DNA from: Nostoc cf. commune SO-36
Lineage (GTDB): Bacteria > Cyanobacteriota > Cyanobacteriia > Cyanobacteriales > Nostocaceae
Assembly (NCBI RefSeq): GCF_023734775.1
Contig: NZ_AP025732.1
Location: 6,322,501 to 6,386,500, forward strand
Direction of reading: 5' to 3'
Length of the DNA: 64,000 nt
Made by a program: the position numbers and the translations under genes
Part shown: positions 49,816 through 58,768 of the stretch, piece after piece
Position numbering within the stretch: position 1 is the first letter of the stretch
Layout of the letters: each line of letters opens with the position of its first letter
Notes under the pieces: generated by a model
Seen by the model: only the letters and a program-made list of their open reading frames with translations
Told to the model about the DNA's origin: nothing
The model's database searches: none

Positions 49816-51462
49816 ATGCCAAGATCCAAATCTAAAAATAAAAAATCAAAAAAACAGGCTGAAAAAGAAACTCCTACTCTTAGCCTCAAAGAACAGTTAG
49901 CCCAAAAGCGCAAAGCAGCTCAAGGGCGTAAAGAACTCATTAGCTTACTCACCACCGTTACCTTTATCAGTGCCTTAGTTGGCATTTTACTTTTTTTCGT
50001 AGGTGGAATTAAAGTGGCAGTCCCTGCCGTCTTAGGGATACTTGTCATATCACTTTCCTACAAATACCCACGCCAAGCCCTATATGCCTTCATCATTTAC
50101 GTACCCATTGGGGGTACTGTTACCTACTACTTGGGCAATAGTCCCATACTCCAATTAGCTAAAGACGCCTTTTATGTTCCAGCACTAATTGGACTTTGGC
50201 AGACGTGTCGTAAACAGGGACTACCGATAATTATTCCCCAAGGGATAAAAATCCCACTCTATCTAGTTTTGGTTTGCAGTCTGCTAACGCTACTATTTAT
50301 CAATGGTGGACAGCAGTTTAACCCGCCTAGTGTGGGACTATTAGAAAAAGCACCCCCAGAAATACCATTAGGTATGGGCATTCTGGGACTGAAAGTATTT
50401 TTAGGCTATGTCCCCCTAATTGGTTGTGCCTATTATCTAATTCGAGATAAGCGGGATTTTCTATTGTTATCGCGCCTCCAGATTACTCTCGTACTAATTT
50501 GCTGTGTACTGGGATTTATTCAATACCTGTTACTACTAACTGGTGTGTGTCAAGGCACTAGAGGTCTTGAAGGAAATGCCTTATTTGTCACATCACTAGA
50601 AGCCCGGTGTTATTTTGGTGGAGCGCTCTTATATAGTCCTGAAGAAGGGGTTATTCGCTTACCAGGGACATTTGTAGCCCCTTGGCAGTGGGCATGGTTC
50701 TTAATTTCCAGCACCTTTTTTACATTTGCCACTGCCTTCACTGATCCTTCCCCAATATGGCGGTTAATCGGTTTAAGTTCTTTAGCGGCAGTCTTTATCA
50801 ATGCTGTAATCTCTGGACAAAGAATTGCTTTAGCTTTAGTACCAATCTGCTTCGTGATTTTGCTATTGCTCACGGGTCAACTTGGCAACCTTAAACGGTT
50901 TATCCCCATAGGTATAGGACTTGCCCTGCTTCTGGGAATAGCAATGGTGACTAACCCTGAAGTTGTACAACAGAGAACCGAGAGTTTTACAGGTCGATGG
51001 GAGGCTTCACCACCTCAAGATTTTATCGTCCAGCAATTTGAAGACAATTGGAAAAACGTAGATGGGCCCTTGGGAAGTGGCTTAGGTCGAGCAACTAACT
51101 CTGCCCGCGTAATGGGTAAAACTAAGCTGGTGGAAACTTACTACCCTAAAGTACTTTTTGAAGTGGGAATTCTTGGAGTGCTAGCTTTTTTGAGTTTGGT
51201 AACAACTTTAACAATTCTTGGCTTTAAAACCTATCGCTCCATAAAGAACCGTAATTTCCGCAGTTACGGAGCAGCTTTGTGGGTGTTTATATTGTTTATT
51301 AGCTACAACACCTACTACTATCCTTTGGATGTTGATCCAGTTGCTGTCTATTATTGGTTTTATGCGGGAGTTCTTTTTAAATTGCCAGAACTGGAAAAAC
51401 AAGATAACGAAGATGCCAATCCTCAGCAAAAAAACCAGAAAAAACGTCTAAAAACAATTTAA
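49816..51462 (+). CDS. hpsL: O-antigen ligase/Wzy-like polymerase, HpsL-type
   Basis: 548 residues. Very basic N terminus (MPRSKSKNKKSKKQAEKE), then about eleven membrane segments, with a large loop holding RLPGTFVAPWQWAWFLIS and GPLGSGLGRATNSARVMGK near residue 415, typical of Wzy/WaaL-type proteins. Length, the lysine-rich start and the downstream glycosyltransferases agree with HpsL of the hormogonium polysaccharide cluster of Nostoc, as I remember it; the symbol is an assignment by resemblance. Likely polymerises or exports repeat units for gliding-associated mucilage. Confidence 0.65.
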   Translation: MPRSKSKNKKSKKQAEKETPTLSLKEQLAQKRKAAQGRKELISLLTTVTFISALVGILLFFVGGIKVAVPAVLGILVISLSYKYPRQALYAFIIYVPIGGTVTYYLGNSPILQLAKDAFYVPALIGLWQTCRKQGLPIIIPQGIKIPLYLVLVCSLLTLLFINGGQQFNPPSVGLLEKAPPEIPLGMGILGLKVFLGYVPLIGCAYYLIRDKRDFLLLSRLQITLVLICCVLGFIQYLLLLTGVCQGTRGLEGNALFVTSLEARCYFGGALLYSPEEGVIRLPGTFVAPWQWAWFLISSTFFTFATAFTDPSPIWRLIGLSSLAAVFINAVISGQRIALALVPICFVILLLLTGQLGNLKRFIPIGIGLALLLGIAMVTNPEVVQQRTESFTGRWEASPPQDFIVQQFEDNWKNVDGPLGSGLGRATNSARVMGKTKLVETYYPKVLFEVGILGVLAFLSLVTTLTILGFKTYRSIKNRNFRSYGAALWVFILFISYNTYYYPLDVDPVAVYYWFYAGVLFKLPELEKQDNEDANPQQKNQKKRLKTI

Positions 51463-51473
51463 ATGAAATAAAA

Positions 51474-52622
51474 ATGGCAAAAGTTATCATAGGAGGTCAA
51501 CAACACCTCAGCATTCCAAACCTACCTCGAAATTCTCGGCATACACTCATCCGCCCCAAGCCTTTTCCCGCAGGTAGATATCCTATAGAAAAAATTTGGT
51601 ATCCTTTAGGCAGCTTTATGGCGTGGCAACCTGTGTGGGGAAGATACCAAGCAATTCATTCTTTCAACAGAATTTTATATACAAACAAACCTTGGTTTCT
51701 CACCTTTGAAGATCATCGTGTTTTATATAGAAATCCTCAAAATCAAGCTGAAGCTGCAATTTATGATTTATTAAACAATCGTTTAGCATTAGGAAATTGC
51801 CAAAAAATCATTGCTATCTCTGATTATGCCAAATTGAGATTTATTAACCGAATAGCAGGTTGGAAGATAGAAGAAAAAGTAAGTAATAAATTGGATGTAA
51901 TTCATCCAAATTTTCCAGTTAGAGTTAAGCAATCAAAACTTTATCAGGAACAGCAAAATCTCCAGCTTGTATTTATCGGAAATCATATTGCCCGCAAAGG
52001 CGGAGTTGTTGCTTTAAGACTCGCCAAAAAAGCTGAAAAGTTAGGCTTACCCATTACTGTACATATAATTTCGGGGCTGGAACATGGTTCAGGAGTCCCG
52101 ACAGATTTTCCCGATCGCAGCAAATATATTGAGGATTTAAAGTTACTTGATCTAAATAACGTTGTCTTTCATAAAAATATTCCTAATGACAAAGTTATTG
52201 AGTTATTATCCCAAAGTCATTTTCAATTAATGGCGACATTACAGGATACTTATGGCTATAGTATTATCGAAGGATTTTCTGTTGCCACTCCGGCAATTAC
52301 AACAAATGTATGTGCCTTACCAGAGTTTGTGCGTCACGGCGAAAATGGCTATATTTTAGAATTACCAATTAATGAAATTAGGCACTGGAATAATTGGTTG
52401 TACGGAGAAAAAACTAAAACAAATGAATATTGGGAAATTGTCAATAGCACATATAACTATTTGGCAGAGAAAGCATTGCAACAAATCAGCCAATTTCTGG
52501 ATAGAAATGATAAACAAGAACATTATGAATTTTTAAGTGCAGGAGCATTAGCTCAAGCACAAATGTTGCATAACTCTGAAAAGCAAAATGAGTTATTTGA
52601 TAATCTTTATGCAGCAGTGTAA
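51474..52622 (+). CDS. family 4-like glycosyltransferase
   Basis: 382 residues, 11 bp after the Wzy-like gene. The C-terminal GT-B half is recognisable: LVFIGNHIARKGGVVALRLA, LDLNNVVFHKNIPNDKVIEL, and the donor-binding TLQDTYGYSIIEGFSVATPA with the E-x7-E-like Glu, then LPEFVRHGENGYILELP. The N-terminal acceptor half is less conserved (RHTLIRPKPFPAGRYPIEKI). Cytoplasmic, acceptor and sugar unknown. Part of the same operon. Confidence 0.75.
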   Translation: MAKVIIGGQQHLSIPNLPRNSRHTLIRPKPFPAGRYPIEKIWYPLGSFMAWQPVWGRYQAIHSFNRILYTNKPWFLTFEDHRVLYRNPQNQAEAAIYDLLNNRLALGNCQKIIAISDYAKLRFINRIAGWKIEEKVSNKLDVIHPNFPVRVKQSKLYQEQQNLQLVFIGNHIARKGGVVALRLAKKAEKLGLPITVHIISGLEHGSGVPTDFPDRSKYIEDLKLLDLNNVVFHKNIPNDKVIELLSQSHFQLMATLQDTYGYSIIEGFSVATPAITTNVCALPEFVRHGENGYILELPINEIRHWNNWLYGEKTKTNEYWEIVNSTYNYLAEKALQQISQFLDRNDKQEHYEFLSAGALAQAQMLHNSEKQNELFDNLYAAV

Positions 52623-52709
52623 ACCAAAGCAATGGCTGCTTACTCAGCTTCATGAAAACTAATTTTTACAAGGCTATTATAGAAGTAATAAAATTACTTA
52701 ATAAAAATA

Positions 52710-53689
52710 ATGAATGATTGTCCATTAATTAGTGTAGTAATCCCGACTTACGGGCGGGAAGAACCGTTACAAAATAGCATTGTAGATGTTTTAAAACAAG
52801 ACTATCCAAATTTTGAAGTTTTAGTTGTAGACCAAACCCAAAACATCAACCAGAAATTCAAGCCTACCTAGAGAAAATGGCGGAGATTGGTAAAATTAAA
52901 TGGTTGCGTTTAGATTGGGCAAGTTTGCCAGGGGCGCGGAATTATGCTATCCGCCGATCTTCTGGTGAAATAATATTATTTATTGATGACGATGTTCAGC
53001 TAACCCCTGGATTATTAGCAGCCCATGCGAAAAATTATTTGCAAAACCCAGAGGTTGGGGCTGTGGCTGGGCGGGTATTTGACAGAATGAAATTAGGTGA
53101 TTCTGGGGGAGATTTACAGATTGAATATTTGCCTCCCCAAGCTATGGATCCAGGAATTGCTTGGTATCATATTGATTTAGTACATACCACCAAACCCCAG
53201 CAAGTGTTGACGGCGAGGGGTTGCAATATGTCATTTCGCCGCGAAATATTTACTAAATACGGATTGAGGTTTGATGAGAGGTTTCGCGGCAGTGCAGTGC
53301 GCGAAGAGTCAGATTTTTGTTTGCGGGTGCGACAGACAGGGTATAAGATTTGGTACGACCCAGAGGCCCATTTGGTGCATTTAGGCGAAGAAACGGGAGG
53401 TTGTCATGATATTAGTATGCGATCGCTCAAATATCAACTTACCTTTTACCACAACCATTTCTTGCTGGGGCTGAAAAACCTTACTGCTATCCAAGCTTTA
53501 CGCCTATACGCCCGTTTATTCGATTGTCACGTACTCGGTCGTCCACCTTGTCACAAAAGTGGTTCCCCCATTAAAATTGCTACTCGCGCTATTTTCTACA
53601 TTTTGGGTTTTTTCAAAGCCTTGGGTACTGTCATCCAATCACTATGGAACGATGGTCAAATTTACACTCATTTGGATGAACAAGTTTAG
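52710..53689 (+). CDS. hpsN: family 2 glycosyltransferase, HpsN-like (frameshifted)
   Basis: From ATG 52710: CPLISVVIPTYGREEPLQNS and NFEVLVVDQTQN, then a stop at 52869. A missing base near 52843 (probably C) joins it to HQPEIQAYLEKMAEIGKIKW. The rest is intact: WASLPGARNYAIRRSSGEII, LFIDDDVQLTPGLLAAHAKN (DxD), NMSFRREIFTKYGLRFDERF and VREESDFCLRVRQTGYKIW. About 327 codons when joined. Position between the Wzy-like gene and two GT4 genes agrees with hpsN; the symbol is a resemblance call. Confidence 0.72.
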
Positions 53690-53734
53690 GCATTGGTCAT
53701 TGGTCATTAGTGAATAACAAAGAATAAATGAAAA

Positions 53735-54910
53735 ATGAGAATTTTAGTTGCTAGTCACACTTATATCGTAGACCTCAACTGTGAAAAATTACGCGCTTTA
53801 TCTCAACTCAAACCTGAAATTGAAGTAACAGTTGTAGTTCCAAAGCGCTGGAAACCAGGTGGTGTACAAAATAGAATTATTGAAACTGAATACCGCGATG
53901 AAGGCACATTTAGAATAGTTCCCGTTTCTAATTTCAGTCAAAATCATCAAGGACTACTTACCTTTGGTGCTGATTTAATATCTTTGTTAAAACAATTCCG
54001 CCCTCAAATCATCCAAGTAGAACAAGGATCTAGAGGACTGGCTTATACTCAAATGATTGCTTTAAATAAGCTATTAGGACTTAAGGCAAAAAATGTATTT
54101 TTTACTTGGTGGAACCTACCATATAATCTAAAATTGCCAATTGCTTTATTAGAAAAATATAACCTCAATCACAGCCACGGTATCATTTCTGGCAATCAGG
54201 ATGGAGCAGAAGTTTTGCGACAAAGGGGATATCAGGGGGCAATTAAGGTTATGCCACAACTAGGCGTAGATGAAAGCCTATTTACTCCCAAACTGCAACC
54301 AGAACTAGCAGCTAAATTTGGCATTAAAAAAGAAGATTTTGTAGTAGGTTTTGTTGGACGTTTTGTGCAAGAAAAGGGTTTATTAACGCTTTTAGATGCC
54401 TTAGTAAAGTTGAAATATAAACCCTGGAAATTACTGCTACTTGGACGGGGAGAGTTGCAAAATGAATTAATTAATATAGCCACAGAAAAGAATATTGAAG
54501 ACAGATTAATTTTGGTAGAAAGTGTTCCTCATAACGAGGTTGCAAACTATATCAATTTAATGAGTACTTTGGTACTACCTTCGGAAACAACTTATAAGTT
54601 TAAAACCTTAACTTCTGTTGGCTGGAAAGAACAATTTGGTCATGTGATAATTGAGGCAATGGCTTGCCAAGTTCCTGTGATTGGTTCTGATTCTGGTGAA
54701 ATTCCTTATGTAATTGGTGATGCAGGTTTAGTATTTCCCGAAGGTAATGCTCAAGCCCTTGCTAATTGCTTAGTTCAATTAATGGATAAACCAGCTTTTG
54801 CTCATACTTTGAGTGAAATGGGTTATCAAAAAGCAATGATTAAATATACAAATAAAGCTTTGGCTAAACAGCAATTAGAGTTCTATCAAGATTTAGTCAT
54901 TGGTCATTAG
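53735..54910 (+). CDS. hpsO: family 4 glycosyltransferase, HpsO-like
   Basis: 391 residues. GT-B fold: MRILVASHTYIVDLNCEKL, a long N-terminal half, then VVGFVGRFVQEKGLLTLLDAL, WKLLLLGRGELQNELI, and the donor site QFGHVIIEAMACQVPVIGSD and SGEIPYVIGDAGLVFPEG. The last codons (DLVIGH, stop) are formed by a heptamer-type spacer repeat TCATTGGTCATTAG, so the repeat has run into the gene end. Cytoplasmic, part of the polysaccharide operon. Confidence 0.8.
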   Translation: MRILVASHTYIVDLNCEKLRALSQLKPEIEVTVVVPKRWKPGGVQNRIIETEYRDEGTFRIVPVSNFSQNHQGLLTFGADLISLLKQFRPQIIQVEQGSRGLAYTQMIALNKLLGLKAKNVFFTWWNLPYNLKLPIALLEKYNLNHSHGIISGNQDGAEVLRQRGYQGAIKVMPQLGVDESLFTPKLQPELAAKFGIKKEDFVVGFVGRFVQEKGLLTLLDALVKLKYKPWKLLLLGRGELQNELINIATEKNIEDRLILVESVPHNEVANYINLMSTLVLPSETTYKFKTLTSVGWKEQFGHVIIEAMACQVPVIGSDSGEIPYVIGDAGLVFPEGNAQALANCLVQLMDKPAFAHTLSEMGYQKAMIKYTNKALAKQQLEFYQDLVIGH

Positions 54911-54945
54911 TGAATAACAAAGGACAAATGACAATTGATAAAAAA

Positions 54946-56125
54946 ATGAAAATATTACAAATTGTCCCCTCAATTTCTTTGATTTATGGCGGCCCCAGTC
55001 AAATGGTGTTAGGGCTAGCTCCAGCGTTGGTAAAAGAAGGAGTGGAAGTTACAATTATCACAACTGATAGTAATGGCGATAATGGTCAAACACCTTTAGA
55101 TGTTCCTTTAAATTGTCCAATTAAACAAGATGGCTATGAAATAATTTACTTTCGTTGCGCCCCATTTCGTCGCTACAAATTTTCACTCGATTTATTAAAC
55201 TGGCTAAAACGTCATGCTGACGAGTTTGATATAGCACATATTCATGCTTTATTCTCCCCTATAAGTAGCGCTGCTGCTGTGGTGTGTCGTCAGCAAAAGC
55301 TACCTTATATTTTCCGTCCTTTGGGTACTCTTGATCCGGCTGATTTACGGAAGAAAAAGCAATTAAAACAGCTTTATGTCGCACTTATAGAACGCCAAAA
55401 TTTAGCTGGTGCGGCGGCTATTCATTTTACTAGCGTTCAAGAAGCTAAAATATCAGAACGATTTGGAGTATCTACGCCAGATTTAGTGATTCCCTTGGGT
55501 GTGATTCCACCTCAACCCTCTATTAAAGATGTATGTAGTAAGTTAGAAATCCCAAAGGATGTACCGTTAGTGCTGTTTATGTCACGAATTGATCCAAAAA
55601 AGGGATTAAATTTGTTGATTCCGGCGCTAGAAAAGCTGTTAGCGATTGGTTATAACTTTCATTTTGTCTTAGCTGGTACTAATCCGCAAGATCCAGATTA
55701 CGAACAAAAGATAATATCCCAAATTCAAAATTCACCACTGCGATCGCACACTACAATTACTGGCTTTGTCACTGGTGAACTCAAAGTTAGTTTACTACAA
55801 GCTGCTGATTTATTTGTCTTGCCTTCCTACTACGAAAATTTTGGGATTGCTGTAGCTGAAGCGATGGTTGCAGGTGTACCTGTAGTCATTTCTGATCAAG
55901 TGCATATTTGTCAACAGATACATGATAGTGAGTCGGGTTGGGTGGGTGCAACAGATGTGCAAGCATTGGTAGAGTTACTACAAGAAGCATTGCAAAATCC
56001 CGCAGAATGCCAAACGCCGGGGATTAAATGCTCAAAAATATGCATTGGAAAATTTTAGCTGGGATGCGATCGCAAGGCAAACAATCCAAGCCTACCAGCA
56101 AATTCTTACGAACAAATTAATTTAA
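54946..56125 (+). CDS. hpsP: family 4 glycosyltransferase, HpsP-like (frameshifted at the end)
   Basis: From ATG 54946 (MKILQIVPSISLIYGGPSQM); a GTG at 54910 lies in repeat sequence. GT-B features: FDIAHIHALFSPISSAAAVV, LPYIFRPLGTLDP, LVLFMSRIDPKKGLNLLIPA, VLPSYYENFGIAVAEAMVAG and VPVVISDQVHICQQI. The frame fails at a four-G run near 56020; without one G it continues GLNAQKYALENFSWDAIARQ and TIQAYQQILTNKLI to a stop at 56125, which overlaps the convergent gene by 4 bp. The part lost is only the last helix, so activity could survive the shift. Confidence 0.8.
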
Positions 56126-56850
56126 CCCAATGCAGACAACAGCAGTTTTTGCCAAATAGGTGCTAGAACCGCTTTCACAACAATATCCGCAATCACAAAA
56201 CCAATCCCAATTAACATATAAATTTTGGGAAAGGGAGATTTCGGAACTTCGCTTCTAATGCGAGTTATTAGATTTAATCCTAATGCAGCTAAAGCCACCC
56301 CAGTGGCAATAAACCCGATTATCCGCAAAAGTGACCAAGGATACCACCCTAAAATAGCTGCTAACCAAGGTTTAGCACTCAATTTTACTAATACTGCAAC
56401 ATAAAAATTCATGTAGTTCAGCATCCAAGTGCCGAATATCAATGCCATGCTACTTAAGGTGACAACGCAGAGAATACAAAAAATTCCGTAGTGTAATAGA
56501 TGGTCTGGTAAAAATAAATTGAGTGAACCTTCCATGCCATCTCCCGTGCGAATCCAGTGCAGCATCTCTTTTGTGTATGACTGTCCCCGAAGAATAACTT
56601 TTGCTGCTGTTTCTGGTGCGAGCGTAGTTGCTACAATTACGGCAATACTCTGTAAAACTCCCCACACTAACATCCACCAAAAAGCACTTTTATATTGTTG
56701 ACGACGCACTTGTAAGAAGAAAATGGGATAGGGGACAGCAGCACCTAAAATCGGCATTAACCAAGGAACTCTAAAAAGAAAACTCGCAGTTGTACTGAGG
56801 ATAACCCCAATCACCAAAAAGATTACTATCATCATTAATTGAAACTTCAA
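56122..56850 (-). CDS. multi-pass membrane protein, hypothetical
   Basis: 242 residues with six or more hydrophobic segments (LMMIVIFLVIGVILSTTASF, WWMLVWGVLQSIAVIVATTL, LLHYGIFCILCVVTLSSMAL and others). The loop KVILRGQSYTKEMLHWIRTG lies near the middle. No family recognised. It converges on the last glycosyltransferase gene with a 4-bp overlap after repair of that frame. Confidence 0.6.
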   Translation of the reverse strand: MKFQLMMIVIFLVIGVILSTTASFLFRVPWLMPILGAAVPYPIFFLQVRRQQYKSAFWWMLVWGVLQSIAVIVATTLAPETAAKVILRGQSYTKEMLHWIRTGDGMEGSLNLFLPDHLLHYGIFCILCVVTLSSMALIFGTWMLNYMNFYVAVLVKLSAKPWLAAILGWYPWSLLRIIGFIATGVALAALGLNLITRIRSEVPKSPFPKIYMLIGIGFVIADIVVKAVLAPIWQKLLLSALG

Positions 56851-56878
56851 AAATAATAAGCATATTTGTAGTTTTTAT

Positions 56879-57012
56879 CGAACAGAATTCAGGAGTCAGG
56901 AGTCAGGAGTCAGAATTCAGAATGAATTCTGTACGACTGGTGGATAGCGCAGCGTTAGCGAGTCTGCGAGCGTCTTGATTCTGACTCCTGAATTCTGACT
57001 TCTTCTTCAATC
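56879..57012. repeat. dispersed MITE-like repeat, short copy
   Basis: Begins GAACAGAATTCAGGAGTCAG like 45333 and ends CTGAATTCTGACTTCTTCTT. The interior GACTGGTGGATAGCGCAGCG matches the long copy closely. About 134 bp, apparently an internally deleted version. The 57013-57398 spacer holds no gene I can support. Confidence 0.75.
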
Positions 57013-57398
57013 TCACTACTTGCTTTATCAAAATTCGATTTGCAACAACTTAAAAATTTATCACAATATTGCATCTATGCGAAGAAACTTTCTCGAATTC
57101 TGCAATAAGGTGGAAATGTTGCAACTCAATAACACTAAATATGCAATGGCTTGTAGTTGGGTATCACCCTGATATTTGCAATCCTCTATGTAAAGAAAAA
57201 CCTGTAGGAAAAATATATCAATTAGAAGCATATATGTGTAATTTAGTCAATAGTTTGTATCTTCCTCTTGTCCCTTATCTGAGAGGGCTGACAACCTAAA
57301 ATTTTGTTTCAAACTGCTAAAGTCCGATTGGGAAATAGGGGTTTTGTGTCATGATGGCATATTAGAATATATATGCTTCTAACTACAGGGAATCTCTC

Positions 57399-58037
57399 AT
57401 GGCTCTCCGTCTTGGTGACACAGTACCCAACTTTACGCAAGCCTCAACACACGGCGACATCGATTTTTATGAATGGGCAGGTGACAGCTGGGTTGTGCTG
57501 TTCTCTCACCCTGCTGATTTTACACCTGTTTGCACAACAGAACTCGGCACAGTAGCCAAGTTAAAACCAGAATTTGACAAGCGCAATGTCAAAGCGATCG
57601 CACTTAGTGTTGATGATGTTGAATCCCACAAAGGCTGGGTAGGAGACATTGAAGAAACTCAAAGCACAACCCTTAACTACCCAATTTTGGCAGATGCGGA
57701 TCGCAAGGTTTCTGACCTTTACGATATGATCCACCCCAATGCTAATGCGGCTGTGACAGTGCGATCGGTTTTTGTAATTGACCCCAATAAGAAACTCCGT
57801 CTCTCTTTCACCTATCCTCCCAGCACAGGACGCAACTTTGATGAACTGTTGCGGGTGATTGATTCTCTGCAATTGACTGATAATTACAGTGTGGCAACAC
57901 CAGCCGACTGGAAAGATGGAGAGGATGTCGTAATTGTCCCCTCACTCAAAGATCCAGAAGTACTCAAAGAAAAATTCCCCAAAGGTTATGAGGAAATCAA
58001 ACCGTATCTGCGGATGACTCCTCAGCCTAACAAGTAA
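57399..58037 (+). CDS. 1-Cys peroxiredoxin (Prx6 type)
   Basis: 212 residues. Thioredoxin fold with the peroxidatic Cys in LFSHPADFTPVCTTELG (near residue 47), the conserved Arg in VRSVFVIDPNKKLRL, and the Prx6 C-terminal domain (GYEEIKPYLRMTPQP). No resolving Cys is seen, as in 1-Cys enzymes. It reduces H2O2 and alkyl peroxides in the cytoplasm. Followed by two hairpins, the second a good terminator. Complete. Confidence 0.92.
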   Translation: MALRLGDTVPNFTQASTHGDIDFYEWAGDSWVVLFSHPADFTPVCTTELGTVAKLKPEFDKRNVKAIALSVDDVESHKGWVGDIEETQSTTLNYPILADADRKVSDLYDMIHPNANAAVTVRSVFVIDPNKKLRLSFTYPPSTGRNFDELLRVIDSLQLTDNYSVATPADWKDGEDVVIVPSLKDPEVLKEKFPKGYEEIKPYLRMTPQPNK

Positions 58038-58081
58038 ATCTGAGAATGATTTCGGATAAAAAAGACATCTCCGAAAAAGAA

Positions 58082-58112
58082 TGTAGAGAGGTAGCATTGC
58101 TACGTCTCTACA
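58082..58112. repeat. imperfect palindromic repeat element
   Basis: Arms TGTAGAGA (58082-58089) and TCTCTACA (58105-58112) enclose a second stem GTAGC/GCTAC with one mismatch between them, 14 pairs in all, 3-nt loop. Resembles common Nostoc spacer palindromes. Confidence 0.65.
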
Positions 58113-58159
58113 AGGGTTCTGGTTAACGCATATTTAATTTCTGGAGATGTCTAAAGCAG

Positions 58160-58198
58160 AGACGCCAAGTTATTATATCTTGGTGTCTTTGTTTTTTT
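58160..58198 (+). terminator. intrinsic terminator of the peroxiredoxin gene
   Basis: Stem AGACGCCAAG (58160-58169) / CTTGGTGTCT (58179-58188) with one G-T pair, 9-nt loop, then TTG and seven T. The following 58199-58768 spacer has dispersed repeat sequence (ACGCGCAGCGTCTCGT near 58310) and no gene. Confidence 0.85.
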
Positions 58199-58768
58199 GC
58201 ATAAGAATATCCTCAGTGAACTAGGTGTCCAAACTTGGTGGGATCTAAATTACCGTTACAAAACTTCATTGCGTTAGCGCCGTGTACCACTACAAGCAAG
58301 CTACGCGCAGCGTCTCGTAGAGAGTATTATTAGGAATTATCTTAACAGCACCCCAAATTGTACTTCACAGTACCTTTTTTTGTGCTAGATATTTTTAATA
58401 TTCATAAGAGTAACTTATTTAATATAAGATATCTATTTGATTTTCACTTATACGAGTATTTCTGCTTACTTAAAAGTAAATATAGGAATCCGGTTTGATT
58501 ACTGAAATTATTTGCGTAGGCTGGGAGTGGGGAGTAGGAAAAAAGACTTTTTGAGTGTACGGAGTTTTTTCAAAAATCAAATATGAGTCCTATATCAGCA
58601 TTGCTATATGTTATACACAACGTAAGATATGAAAAATTCTCCCGAATGCTGCGAATTTAGTTAGTATTTTGAGAGAGATGTACTTAAATTAAGAGATAAA
58701 TTTCCTAAAATCGATATATTTATTCAGCAGATTTTGTCATTTCTATTCCTAAGTGAACTCGATTAGTT

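Noticed and set aside
57069..57299. 76-codon plus-strand frame before the peroxiredoxin gene
   Set aside because: No recognisable motif, weak start context, and it lies next to a repeat element; not enough support.
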